Below, one piece after another: positions 7,981 to 17,755 of a DNA stretch of 64,000 nt. The stretch lies in assembly GCA_019115995.1 (NCBI GenBank), contig DXCL01000026.1, forward strand, positions 95,522 through 159,521, read 5' to 3'. The notes under the pieces were generated by a model. That model was not told the origin of the DNA. It searched no databases and was given only the letters and a program-made list of their open reading frames with translations. How positions within the stretch are numbered: position 1 is the stretch's first letter; every line of letters starts with the position of its first letter. Source of the DNA: Candidatus Borkfalkia avistercoris. Lineage in GTDB: Bacteria; Bacillota; Clostridia; Christensenellales; Borkfalkiaceae. The position numbers were made by a program, and so were the translations under genes.

Positions 7981-8775
7981 ATGGAAGTATTCGTTCAAAT
8001 TCTCATCTCCGGCGGCATCATGCTCGCCATCGCGTTGGTTTTCGGCGTCATTCTCGTCATCTGTTCCAATGTTTTTGCCGTAAAAAAAGACGAGCGCATC
8101 GGGCAGGTGGAAAATTTGCTGGCAAAATCCAACTGCGGCGGCTGCGGCAGGGCGGGCTGCGCACAATTCGCCGAAGCGCTCGTAAAGGGCGAGGCAAAAC
8201 TTTCCGACTGTAAGGCGACTCCCGCGGCGAACAAAGAAAAGATCGCCGAATTGTTGGGCGGCGGCGAAACGGGGGAGGATACCGTTGCGGTCGTGCATTG
8301 CAACGGCGGAAACGCCTGCTATAACAAATACGATTATCAGGGTTACGGGAACTGCGCTTCCTGCGAGATCATTGCGGGCGGCGTAAAGGCGTGCCCCGTC
8401 GGGTGTATCGGCAAAAAGACCTGCGTCGACGTATGTCCGCAGTATGCCATAGAACTCGGCGACGGCGGCTACTCCGTCGTGAACAAGGAAAAGTGCATTT
8501 CCTGCGGGGTATGTATCGATAATTGCCCCAAACATATCATAGGCCGCATTCCGAAGAAAGCAAAGGTATTTATCGCGTGTTCCAACCACGGCAAGGGGAA
8601 AGACGTGATGGAGCTGTGCAAAAACGGCTGTATCGGCTGCGGCGTCTGCGCAAAAAACTGTCCCGTCGGCGCGATCGAAATGAAGGACGGTCTGCCCGAG
8701 ATCGATTACAAAAAATGCGTGGGCTGTATGACGTGCGTCGCAAAGTGCCCCCGCCATTGCATAAAGGAGCATTGA
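7981..8775 (+). CDS. rnfB: Rnf complex subunit B (ferredoxin-like electron entry)
   Basis: A protein of 264 residues and the presumed site where reduced ferredoxin donates electrons. A single N-terminal membrane helix (about 5-28) is followed by the four-Cys motif CGGCGRAGC (from residue 52) and then several 4Fe-4S motifs: CASC...CPVGC, CISCGVCIDNCPK, CIGCGVCAKNCPVG and CVGCMTCVAKCPR. The start is ATG 7981 behind AAGGAGAG. It closes the rnf cluster; a HAD phosphatase starts 3 bp after its stop and is probably on the same mRNA. Confidence 0.95.
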   Translation: MEVFVQILISGGIMLAIALVFGVILVICSNVFAVKKDERIGQVENLLAKSNCGGCGRAGCAQFAEALVKGEAKLSDCKATPAANKEKIAELLGGGETGEDTVAVVHCNGGNACYNKYDYQGYGNCASCEIIAGGVKACPVGCIGKKTCVDVCPQYAIELGDGGYSVVNKEKCISCGVCIDNCPKHIIGRIPKKAKVFIACSNHGKGKDVMELCKNGCIGCGVCAKNCPVGAIEMKDGLPEIDYKKCVGCMTCVAKCPRHCIKEH

Positions 8776-8777
8776 CC

Positions 8778-9428
8778 GTGCGCCCCGACTATGTTTTATT
8801 CGACTTTGACGGCACGCTTTTCGATACGAGCGAGGGGATTTTGAAAGGGATCCGCACCGCGCTCGAAAGCGCGGGCATAGCGGCCGGTCAAGACAAGGAA
8901 CTTTATAAATTCATCGGGCCGCCCGTCGTGCAGGCATTCAAAGAGTTTTACGGCATGAGCGAAGAGGAGGCGCAGCGCCTGAAAGCCGTTTACCGCAACT
9001 ATTACCGCGATACCGGGATATTGCAGTGCAGGCCCGTGGAGGGCGCGCGGGCGTGTCTGGACAAGCTTCTCGCCGCGGGAAAAACGCTCGCCGTTGCGAC
9101 CTCGAAGCCCGAAGTTTTTGCGCGCTCTATCCTCGAAAGGTACGGTTTCGACGGGTATTTTTCCGCTGTAGAAGGGGGCAGGCTCGACGAAACGCGATCC
9201 AAAAAGAGCGAGGTGATCGGGGCCGCTCTCTCGAAATTGGGAGTAAAGGAACTTTCGCGCGCGATCATGGTGGGAGACAGAAAGTACGACGTTCTCGGCG
9301 CGGCGGAGGCGGGGCTTTCCTGCATCGGGATCGATACGGGATTTTCCGAGCCGCATGAGCTGGAAGACGCGGGCGCCGTTGCCGTAGTGAAAAGTTTTGC
9401 GGAACTTGAAAAGCTGTTGCTCGGCTGA
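8778..9428 (+). CDS. HAD-family phosphatase (phosphoglycolate-phosphatase-like)
   Basis: A protein of 216 residues starting at GTG 8778, chosen because AAGGAG (8763-8768) sits 9 bp upstream. HAD motifs are all present: FDFDGTLFDT (nucleophile and acid/base Asp), ATSKPE (motif II Thr/Ser), a Lys in the KKSEV region, and MVGDRKYDVLGA (motif IV). The helical cap between motifs I and II places it in the Gph/PgmB-like group. The substrate cannot be told from sequence; candidates are 2-phosphoglycolate or a sugar phosphate. It directly follows rnfB and precedes a strong terminator, so it is the last gene of the rnf transcript. Confidence 0.85.
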   Translation: MRPDYVLFDFDGTLFDTSEGILKGIRTALESAGIAAGQDKELYKFIGPPVVQAFKEFYGMSEEEAQRLKAVYRNYYRDTGILQCRPVEGARACLDKLLAAGKTLAVATSKPEVFARSILERYGFDGYFSAVEGGRLDETRSKKSEVIGAALSKLGVKELSRAIMVGDRKYDVLGAAEAGLSCIGIDTGFSEPHELEDAGAVAVVKSFAELEKLLLG

Positions 9429-9450
9429 GCAGGGGCGTTTTATATGATAT

Positions 9451-9497
9451 GCGGGAGCTTTTGTGCATTTTGTACATTCCTGGCTCCCGCGTTTTTT
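9451..9497 (+). terminator. Rho-independent terminator of the rnf operon
   Basis: Eight-bp stem GCGGGAGC (9451-9458) with GCTCCCGC (9483-9490), followed by GTTTTTT. The region from here to the next gene (9498-9735) is AT-rich and holds only the promoter listed next. Confidence 0.85.
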
Positions 9498-9620
9498 GTG
9501 TGTTTTTAACATTCGAACTTTCAAAATTGATAAGTAAAGACAAAATTAACGTTAATTTTCATTTTATAATAAAATATTCGTTATTTTTGAAAAAAATTGC
9601 ACAAAAACTGAAAAAGGGAC

Positions 9621-9649
9621 TGTACAAACGGAGCAAAGAATGATATAAT
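9621..9649 (+). promoter_or_regulatory. Probable SigA promoter for ppx/gppA
   Basis: TGTACA (9621-9626), 17-bp spacer, perfect TATAAT (9644-9649). It is 87 bp upstream of the GTG start. Confidence 0.6.
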
Positions 9650-9735
9650 AGTTTTAGTTAGGTTTATTTATAATAGAGAAATAGGGTTTTCTCGGAAAAA
9701 GATGAGAGTTCTATAATCTGCAAAGAGGTAGCAAA

Positions 9736-11250
9736 GTGGAAAAAATCGGCATTATCGACTTGGGTTCAAATTCAGCGAGGCTCGTGATCGTCGAGTTGTT
9801 CGGCGAAGGTCATTTTATGGTGGTAGACGAGCTGAAAGAAAGCGTCCGTCTCGGGCAGGATATGGAGAGGGACGGATTTTTAAAGCCGCAGCGGGTTGCG
9901 GAAACGATCAAAACGCTCAAAATGTTCAAAAAGCTCTGCGACGCGAGCAGGGTAGACAGGATCATTGCCGTCGCGACGGCAGCTGTGCGCAGGGCGAAAA
10001 ACCAGCGCAGTTTTCTCGACGAGATCCAGGCGACCTGCGGCATCAAGGTAAAGGTTCTGAGCGAGGAAGAGGAAGCGACGCTCGTGTATCGCGGCGTTAT
10101 CAATTCCATGGATATCCCCAAGGGCATCATTTTGGAGATCGGCGGCGGCAGCACTAAGATCGTGTATTACAACCGCAGGAACATGCTCAATTACGCAACG
10201 CTTCCCTTCGGCGCGGTCACGCTTACCGATCTTTTCAAGAACGATAATCTCACGCCCGAACAGCAGGCGGAAAAAGTTGAGGAGTTTTTCACCGAACAGC
10301 TCACGCACATCGAATGGCTTTCTCAGGTGGAGCCCGACGTGCAGATGATCGGCGTCGGCGGCTCATTCCGCAATATATTCAAGATCAGCAAGCTCGTGCG
10401 CAAATATCCGCTGGATACGGTGCATAACTACAATCTTCCCGTAGAGGATTTCGAATCCATTTACGACATGATCAAGGTGCTCGACCTTGACAGGAAGCGC
10501 AAGATCAAGGGGCTTTCCTCCACGCGGGCGGATATTCTTCCCGCGGCGCTCGCCGTCGTCAAATCTTTCGTACACTATATGCACTTTGAAACGTTTACGA
10601 TCGGCGGCTCGGGCCTGCGGGAGGGCATCATGTTCAATCAGGCGCTCCCCATCACGCTGGAAAAGCCTATTTCCGATATTCTCGGATACAGTCTCAACAG
10701 CCTCGTAAAGTATTATGAGTGCGACGAAAAGCACGTGGAGCACGTCGTAAGCCTTTCGGTACAGCTTTTCAAGCAGCTCCGCGTTCTGCATAAATTCCCC
10801 CGCCAGTATCTGAAAATTTTGAAGGTCGCGGCGACTTTACACGACTGCGGTACGCGCGTCAAATTCTACAATCATCAGAAGCACAGCTGTTACATGATTC
10901 TCAACGCGACGCTGTACGGCATCACGCACAGGGAGATCGTGCTGGCGGCGTTTGTTGCAGGCTGTCATAAAAAAGAAGACATCAACGCGGCGGATTGGGC
11001 GAAATATAAAGACATCGTGCAGGAAGACGATTTCGACGCCGTGAAAAAGCTCGGCGTCATGCTCCGCATCGCGGAGAGCCTTGACAGGAGCAGTTCGGGC
11101 ACAGTAAAAGGCATCAACTGCGATGTGCTGGGCGATTCCGTCATCATGAAGACGGAAGTGGACGGAGATGCGTCTTTAGAGATCCGCGACGCGATGTCGG
11201 CGAACGCGGAATTCAGAAAGTCCTTCCGCAAAAATCTGGAAATACTGTAA
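9736..11250 (+). CDS. ppx: Ppx/GppA-family exopolyphosphatase / pppGpp phosphohydrolase
   Basis: A protein of 504 residues, start GTG 9736. The N-terminal half is an ASKHA-fold phosphatase with the phosphate-binding loops IIDLGSNSARLVI and LEIGGGSTKIVYY. The C-terminal half contains an HD-like domain (TLHDCGTRVKFYNHQKHS). Together this is the long two-domain form of the family, which hydrolyses polyphosphate and/or the 5' phosphate of pppGpp. Sequence alone cannot separate the two activities. It has its own promoter, and maf follows after a hairpin. Confidence 0.88.
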   Translation: MEKIGIIDLGSNSARLVIVELFGEGHFMVVDELKESVRLGQDMERDGFLKPQRVAETIKTLKMFKKLCDASRVDRIIAVATAAVRRAKNQRSFLDEIQATCGIKVKVLSEEEEATLVYRGVINSMDIPKGIILEIGGGSTKIVYYNRRNMLNYATLPFGAVTLTDLFKNDNLTPEQQAEKVEEFFTEQLTHIEWLSQVEPDVQMIGVGGSFRNIFKISKLVRKYPLDTVHNYNLPVEDFESIYDMIKVLDLDRKRKIKGLSSTRADILPAALAVVKSFVHYMHFETFTIGGSGLREGIMFNQALPITLEKPISDILGYSLNSLVKYYECDEKHVEHVVSLSVQLFKQLRVLHKFPRQYLKILKVAATLHDCGTRVKFYNHQKHSCYMILNATLYGITHREIVLAAFVAGCHKKEDINAADWAKYKDIVQEDDFDAVKKLGVMLRIAESLDRSSSGTVKGINCDVLGDSVIMKTEVDGDASLEIRDAMSANAEFRKSFRKNLEIL

Positions 11251-11255
11251 AGAGA

Positions 11256-11280
11256 ATTGCCGCAATTGTTTTGCGGCAAT
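11256..11280 (+). other. Perfect hairpin without U-tract between ppx and maf
   Basis: Ten-bp perfect stem ATTGCCGCAA (11256-11265) with TTGCGGCAAT (11271-11280), loop TTGTT, starting 5 bp after the ppx stop. No T-run follows, so it is more likely an mRNA-stabilising or partial-termination element than a full terminator. Confidence 0.6.
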
Positions 11281-11291
11281 CGTTGTAATTT

Positions 11292-11852
11292 ATGAAGACA
11301 AATCGATTTGTGTTGGCGAGCGCCTCGCCGAGGAGAAGGGAAATACTTTCGCGCATTCTTCCGGCGTTTGAGGTGATCCCGTCCGATGCGGACGAGCATA
11401 CGGAGGGGCTCCCGCCGCGGGAAGCGGCGGAGGCGGTCGCGATAATGAAGGCGGAAAGCGTATTTGCGCGCTGCCCCGACGCCGCCGTTCTCGGCGCGGA
11501 TACGGTGGTCGCGTTCGAGGGGCGCATTTTGGGAAAGCCGAAAAATGCGCGAGACGCGGCGGAAACGCTCTCCATGCTGAGCGGTAAATCGCACGAGGTG
11601 TTTACCGGCTGGTGTCTGCTCGCGCCGGGGTACAGGGCGAGCGGCGCCGTGCGTTCTGCGGTGGAGTTCAATGTTTTGAGCGACGAATTTATCCGCAGCT
11701 ACGTTGCGAGCGGCTTGCCGATGGACAAGGCGGGCAGCTACGGCATACAGGACGACGCGCGCATCGTTAAAAGGTACGAAGGAAGTTTTACGAATATCGT
11801 GGGGCTTCCGGAAGAAGAAATAAAAATACAGTTGGAAAAATTGGTCAAATGA
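11292..11852 (+). CDS. maf: Maf-family nucleoside triphosphate pyrophosphatase
   Basis: A protein of 186 residues. It has the Maf signature LASASPRRREIL at the N-terminus, DADEHTE and GADTVV metal/base-binding segments, and the family landmarks SGKSHEVFTGWCL and DKAGSYGIQDDA. Family members hydrolyse non-canonical or modified NTPs (dTTP/UTP-type for the subgroup with this pattern) and are linked to division arrest in Bacillus. It overlaps mreB by 4 bp (ATGA); the maf-mreB neighbourhood is widespread in Firmicutes. Confidence 0.92.
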   Translation: MKTNRFVLASASPRRREILSRILPAFEVIPSDADEHTEGLPPREAAEAVAIMKAESVFARCPDAAVLGADTVVAFEGRILGKPKNARDAAETLSMLSGKSHEVFTGWCLLAPGYRASGAVRSAVEFNVLSDEFIRSYVASGLPMDKAGSYGIQDDARIVKRYEGSFTNIVGLPEEEIKIQLEKLVK

Positions 11853-12847
11853 TTAAATTAGCCATCGATCTCGGCTCGTCCGTTACAAAAATATTTAAGA
11901 TCGGCAGCGGCATCGTGCTTGCCGAACCCTCGTGCGTAGCTGTCGCTTCGGGCACGAACACCGTAAAGGCGATAGGGGAAGAGGCGAAACAGCTCATCGG
12001 TAAAACGGCGGAATACACGACCATCGTTTCGCCCGTGTTTGAAGCGGACATCGTCAACGAAAACATGGCGGCGGTCATGTTGTCCTATTTTCTGAACAAA
12101 ATAGAGATAGGGCCTTCCCGTGCGAAAAAGGCGGAAGTGGTTTTCGCCGTGCCGTGCGGCGCGTCGGAAGAGCTTTTGGACAAATATTACCGCCTTGCGG
12201 AGGCATGCAAGATCGGAAGTACGCGTTTTGCGGAGGTGCCGTTTCTTTCCGCGTTCGGGCAGAATCTTACCCTCAGCGAAACGAATCCCGTTTTTGTGAT
12301 CGACATCGGCGGAGGCAGCACGAATATCGCGGCGTTTTCGCTCGACGGGATTATCGCGGGCGTTTCGCTGAATATAGGCGGCGGCAATATCGACAGCCAC
12401 ATCATCGACAAGGTGGCCGAATCGTTCAATCTGAAAATAGGACTTCTGACGAGTGAAAAGATAAAAACGACGATCGGCAGCTTGTATAAAAACGATAACG
12501 ACAGTATGGTCGTAAACGGCAGAGACATCTCTTCGGGAAGGCCGCGCTCCGTTTCGCTTTCTTCGCCCGACGTATACGAGTGCATGAAGGTGTTTGCCGA
12601 TAAGATCGTAGAATACGCGGGCATGGTGCTCGCAAAATTGCCGGCGGAGGTATCCGCGTCGATCTGGCACAGCGGCATATATCTTTCGGGTGGGCTGGCA
12701 AAGCTTATCGGGTTAGACGATTACCTTTCCAATGCCCTGCAAATGGACGTGTTCGTGACCGACGAACCGCAGATGGCGGTCATACTCGGCGGCGGGGCGG
12801 CGATCGGCAACGAGGATATTTTGGAAACGATCCGCATCGAATATTGA
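11849..12847 (+). CDS. mreB: MreB-family rod-shape actin
   Basis: A protein of 332 residues of the actin/ASKHA fold. It keeps the phosphate-1 loop IDLGSSVTKIF, GIVLAEPSCVAV typical of MreB, the phosphate-2 loop VIDIGGGSTNIAAFS, and the adenosine motif GIYLSGGLAKLIGL. Spacing and length match MreB/Mbl. It polymerises under the membrane to guide wall synthesis. It starts inside the maf stop (ATGA). The usual mreC and mreD do not follow; instead a terminator closes the transcript, so any partners must be encoded elsewhere. The sequence is divergent from canonical MreB, so a paralogue (Mbl/MreBH type) is possible. Confidence 0.85.
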   Translation: MIKLAIDLGSSVTKIFKIGSGIVLAEPSCVAVASGTNTVKAIGEEAKQLIGKTAEYTTIVSPVFEADIVNENMAAVMLSYFLNKIEIGPSRAKKAEVVFAVPCGASEELLDKYYRLAEACKIGSTRFAEVPFLSAFGQNLTLSETNPVFVIDIGGGSTNIAAFSLDGIIAGVSLNIGGGNIDSHIIDKVAESFNLKIGLLTSEKIKTTIGSLYKNDNDSMVVNGRDISSGRPRSVSLSSPDVYECMKVFADKIVEYAGMVLAKLPAEVSASIWHSGIYLSGGLAKLIGLDDYLSNALQMDVFVTDEPQMAVILGGGAAIGNEDILETIRIEY

Positions 12848-12875
12848 TCGGATACGCGCATATTTTTCAAGTAAA

Positions 12876-12912
12876 AAGCCGCGCAGACAGCTAAACTGTC
12901 TGCGCGGCTTTG
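12876..12912 (+). terminator. Terminator after mreB, probably bidirectional
   Basis: Fifteen-bp perfect stem AAGCCGCGCAGACAG (12876-12890) and its complement (12896-12910), loop CTAAA. On the minus strand the stem is followed by TTTTT-A, so it can also serve transcripts from the right. Confidence 0.85.
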
Positions 12913-12954
12913 GCGTATAAAAATAGTTCGGTCTGTAAAAAATTTTGAAAAAAA

Positions 12955-12988
12955 CAAATAAAAACGGAGCAGCCTTTCGGCTGCTCCG
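12955..12988 (-). terminator. Terminator of the acyl-CoA synthetase gene
   Basis: Ten-bp stem CGGAGCAGCC (12965-12974) with GGCTGCTCCG (12979-12988), tetraloop TTTC. Read on the minus strand it is followed by TTTTTATTTG. It lies 47 bp beyond the stop codon at 13035. Confidence 0.85.
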
Positions 12989-13034
12989 AAGAGGAGCTGA
13001 ATCATGAATTTGTGAGAACAAGCCTCGATACCGG

Positions 13035-14699
13035 TCAATCGCGGTGCGTGTCGTGCTCCCTGATCTGCACGCGCCGGATCTTGCCGCTGATGGTTTTGGG
13101 AAGCTCTGTTACAAATTCCACGATGCGCGGGTATTTATAGGGCGCGGTCGTCTTTTTTACGTGATTTTGCAGTTCCTTTACGAGCTCGTCGCTCGCCTCG
13201 TATCCCTTTGCCAGAACGACGGTCGCTTTTACGAGCTGGCCGCGCAGTTCGTCGGGAACAGCGGTGATGGCGCATTCGAGCACGGCAGGGTGCTCCATCA
13301 GCGCGCTTTCCACCTCGAACGGCCCGATGCGATAGCCGGAACTCTTGATGATGTCGTCCTTCCTGCCGACGAACCAATAGTAGCCGTCGCTGTCGCAGAA
13401 GGCGAGGTCTCCCAAATGATAATAGCCGTCGTACTTGACGGAAGCCGTCAGATCGGGATCCTGATAGTATCCGGAAAACAGCCCTTCCTGCGGGTCGCGC
13501 AGGCGGATACAGATCTCGCCCGTCTCGCCTTGCTCCACAGGCTTATCCTCGTTGTTCAAAAGCTGTACGTAGTAGAGCGGGGAGGGGCGTCCCATCGAAC
13601 CGGGACGGATTTCCATATACTGCGAAAAGGTGCCGCATACGACGGTCGTTTCCGTCTGTCCGAAGCCTTCGTAAATCGCATGCCCCGTCTTCATCATAAT
13701 CTGTCTGTAAATTTCGGGGTTGAGCGCTTCGCCTGCGGTCATCATGTATTTAATGCTGGAAAGGTCGTATTTTGAAAGATCCGACTTCATCATAAAGCGA
13801 TACACGGTAGGCGGCGCGCAGAAGGTCGTGATGCCGTACTTCGAAACGTGGTTCAAAAGATCCTCCGGCTCGAATTTACCGTGAAAGTCGTAAACGAAGA
13901 TCGCCGAGCCGCAGAGCCATTGTCCGAACAATTTACCCCAGCTCGCTTTTGCCCAGCCTGTTTCGGCGAGAGTGAAGTGCAGGCCGTCGTCTATACAGTT
14001 GAGCCAATATTTCGCTGTTACGATGTGCCCGAGCGTGTAGCGTTCGGGCAATGCGACCATTTTGGGCATGCCCGTCGTGCCGGAGGTAAAGTAAACGAGC
14101 AGGGTATCGTCGGCGCGGCGTTCCGCTTTGTAGGGTACGCACAGCTCCGCGCTCTGTTTTTGCACATCTTCGGTAAAGTCGATAAATCCTTCCCGTTTTC
14201 CTACGCAGGCGGCATATTGTACGCAGGGTACTTTTTTCATCGCTTTTCGGATATTTTCGCAGAGCTCGTCTTCGTTGACGGAAACGACCATCTTCACGTT
14301 GGCCTTTTCCATGCGGTAAACGAGATCCTTTTCCATGAGCATATGCGTTGCGGGGATCGCGATCGCGCCGATCTTTGCGAGCGCCATCAGCGTCGTCCAA
14401 TATTCGTACCGCCTTTGCAAAATCACGAGAACGGTATCCCCCTTGCCGATGCCGAGCGAAAGGAAGAGGTTTGCCGTCTTGTCTGAAATCGTTTTAATGT
14501 CTGAAAAAGAGAAAATGCGTTCTCCGCCGAGATCGTCGCACCAAACGAGCGCGCGCTTTGTGGGTTCGAGTCTCGCGTATTCGTCTACTACGTCGTATGC
14601 GAAGTTATAATTCTCGGGAACAGTCAGTTTGAAATTGTTGTAAAAGTCGTTATAATCTTTGAATTGCGTGGAATTTGTAAAACGATCCAAAAGATTCAT
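13035..14699 (-). CDS. AMP-binding acyl-CoA synthetase (medium-chain/acetyl type)
   Basis: A 554-residue adenylate-forming ligase. Visible signatures are the P-loop-like A3 motif YFTSGTTGMPKMV, A5-like YEGFGQTET, A7-like YHLGDLAF, A8-like SGYRIGPFEVESAL and the A10 segment SGKIRR with the catalytic Lys. It activates a carboxylic acid with ATP and transfers it to CoA. The layout (hinge GRKDDIIKSSGYRIGP) resembles the medium-chain acyl-CoA synthetase group more than long-chain FadD. The precise acid is unknown. It is monocistronic on the minus strand with a ribosome site GGAGG about 10 bp before ATG 14699. Confidence 0.88.
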   Translation of the reverse strand: MNLLDRFTNSTQFKDYNDFYNNFKLTVPENYNFAYDVVDEYARLEPTKRALVWCDDLGGERIFSFSDIKTISDKTANLFLSLGIGKGDTVLVILQRRYEYWTTLMALAKIGAIAIPATHMLMEKDLVYRMEKANVKMVVSVNEDELCENIRKAMKKVPCVQYAACVGKREGFIDFTEDVQKQSAELCVPYKAERRADDTLLVYFTSGTTGMPKMVALPERYTLGHIVTAKYWLNCIDDGLHFTLAETGWAKASWGKLFGQWLCGSAIFVYDFHGKFEPEDLLNHVSKYGITTFCAPPTVYRFMMKSDLSKYDLSSIKYMMTAGEALNPEIYRQIMMKTGHAIYEGFGQTETTVVCGTFSQYMEIRPGSMGRPSPLYYVQLLNNEDKPVEQGETGEICIRLRDPQEGLFSGYYQDPDLTASVKYDGYYHLGDLAFCDSDGYYWFVGRKDDIIKSSGYRIGPFEVESALMEHPAVLECAITAVPDELRGQLVKATVVLAKGYEASDELVKELQNHVKKTTAPYKYPRIVEFVTELPKTISGKIRRVQIREHDTHRD

Positions 14700-14746
14700 A
14701 AGTGAGGTGCCTCCGTGCGGCTGCTGTTATGCAAAATATCCTAAAT

Positions 14747-14775
14747 ATTATAACATATCTCTTGCAAATAATAAA
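14747..14775 (-). promoter_or_regulatory. Possible promoter for the acyl-CoA synthetase gene
   Basis: On the minus strand a perfect TATAAT (complement of 14747-14752) lies 47 bp before the ATG. The matching -35 (TTTATT at 14770-14775, 17-bp spacing) is weak. Confidence 0.4.
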
Positions 14776-14813
14776 GTGCTTTTCGCATTTTCATCTGAAT
14801 TTTGTATGATTAT

Positions 14814-14842
14814 TTGCAAAATCGGTAAGATAATGGTATAAT
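14814..14842 (+). promoter_or_regulatory. SigA-type promoter for the winged-helix-like pair
   Basis: TTGCAA (14814-14819), 17-bp spacer, perfect TATAAT (14837-14842), 47 bp upstream of ATG 14890. Confidence 0.65.
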
Positions 14843-14889
14843 GGTACCGTAAAAGTCTGAAACAGGCAGTTTTGCCGTCGGGGTAAGAT

Positions 14890-15255
14890 ATGTTGGATAA
14901 ATTGACCGCCGCCGTGCTCGACGCGGTAAATGCGGGGACGGAGGGTTCGTATAAAGTGATGGAGGCGGGTGAGTTGCTTTCCACGCTGGAAGGACGGGAA
15001 AAGACGGACGAGGCGGGGCTTTCGAACGCGCTTAAATATCTCTGCGAGCGGGGGTACATCGATATCCGCTATGCGGATAAGGGCACGTATTGTCTCTGTT
15101 CTCTGCCCAAAGGCAGAACGTATGCCGAAACATATGCGGAGGAAAAGAGCGTAAGGAAGGAGAAGGGCAAGTTCTGGGCTGTCTTTTTCGGCGCGTTTTC
15201 GGGCGGGCTCGCGGGCTCGCTCATCGCGGGGCTGTTGGCGGCCTTTCTGCTGTGA
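14890..15255 (+). CDS. Small winged-helix-like protein with C-terminal membrane anchor, copy 1
   Basis: An uncharacterised protein of 121 residues. The N-terminal part has alternating helices and a predicted beta-wing (ALKYLCERGYIDIRYADKGTYCLCSLPKGR), reminiscent of a winged helix-turn-helix. After a Lys/Glu-rich connector the last about 25 residues form a single Gly-rich hydrophobic segment (FWAVFFGAFSGGLAGSLIAG) ending at the C-terminus, so the protein is likely tail-anchored with the soluble domain in the cytoplasm. The neighbouring gene 32 bp downstream has the same architecture. No close family is recognised; DNA binding is an inference from the fold-like pattern only. Confidence 0.7.
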   Translation: MLDKLTAAVLDAVNAGTEGSYKVMEAGELLSTLEGREKTDEAGLSNALKYLCERGYIDIRYADKGTYCLCSLPKGRTYAETYAEEKSVRKEKGKFWAVFFGAFSGGLAGSLIAGLLAAFLL

Positions 15256-15286
15256 TGCGTTGCCGCTGTAATACGGGAGATGTGCT

Positions 15287-15646
15287 ATGCTGAACAAACA
15301 GGAAAACGAAGTGATGAAAGCCGTCTATGAAATGTGCGACGGCAAGGGGAGCTGCCTGGTGAGCCCTATGGAGATCATGAGCATACTTCCCGAAAAAAAG
15401 AAGTATACCCCGGAAAAGGTTGAAAAGATCTTGCGCTCTCTTGAGCTGGACGATTATTTCGATCTGATCGAGTCTGACAGAAAGGGGGAAAAGATGTATG
15501 TGATCACATTGCACGCGAACGGCGAGGCGTATCCGAGGACGCGGTTGCAGGTACGGCGGAGCGTCGCTTTCAAGATCGGGCTCTCCGTTGCGGGCGCGGT
15601 GGTAACGTTTGTCGTCGGGTTGATCTTAAAAAGCATATTTTCGTAA
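15287..15646 (+). CDS. Small winged-helix-like protein with C-terminal membrane anchor, copy 2
   Basis: An uncharacterised protein of 119 residues. An N-terminal helical segment (KQENEVMKAVYEMCDGKG) is followed by PMEIMSILPEKKKYTPEKVEKIL and a wing-like strand pair (DDYFDLIESDRKGEKMYVITL). It ends in one membrane segment (IGLSVAGAVVTFVVGLILKSIF). It shares architecture, length and gene order with the preceding gene, so the two look like diverged paralogues acting together. No catalytic residues are visible. A terminator follows at once. Confidence 0.7.
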   Translation: MLNKQENEVMKAVYEMCDGKGSCLVSPMEIMSILPEKKKYTPEKVEKILRSLELDDYFDLIESDRKGEKMYVITLHANGEAYPRTRLQVRRSVAFKIGLSVAGAVVTFVVGLILKSIFS

Positions 15647-15675
15647 AATGCAATGCTTCATTGCATTTTATTTTT
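15645..15675 (+). terminator. Terminator after the winged-helix-like pair
   Basis: Eleven-bp stem AAAATGCAATG (15645-15655) with CATTGCATTTT (15659-15669) and a T-rich tail. The stem begins within the stop codon. Confidence 0.75.
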
Positions 15676-15689
15676 GCCCTGCGCATTCA

Positions 15690-15718
15690 TTGACAAAACT
15701 GCCTTTTTGCGCTATAAT
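15690..15718 (+). promoter_or_regulatory. Consensus SigA promoter for uvrBA
   Basis: Perfect TTGACA (15690-15695), 17-bp spacer, perfect TATAAT (15713-15718), 66 bp before uvrB. I saw no convincing LexA box over it. Confidence 0.85.
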
Positions 15719-15783
15719 ACATAAGAAACGATGTAAACATTTGTTTGTAATTTTGCGCCGCGGTTTGCGGGAACGGAAAGAGT

Positions 15784-17748
<1,965 letters not shown>

Positions 17749-17755
17749 TTGCAAA

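Noticed and set aside
9449..9643. 64-codon ORF in the ppx leader region
   Set aside because: Overlaps the rnf terminator and runs into the ppx promoter; AT-rich composition and no ribosome site.
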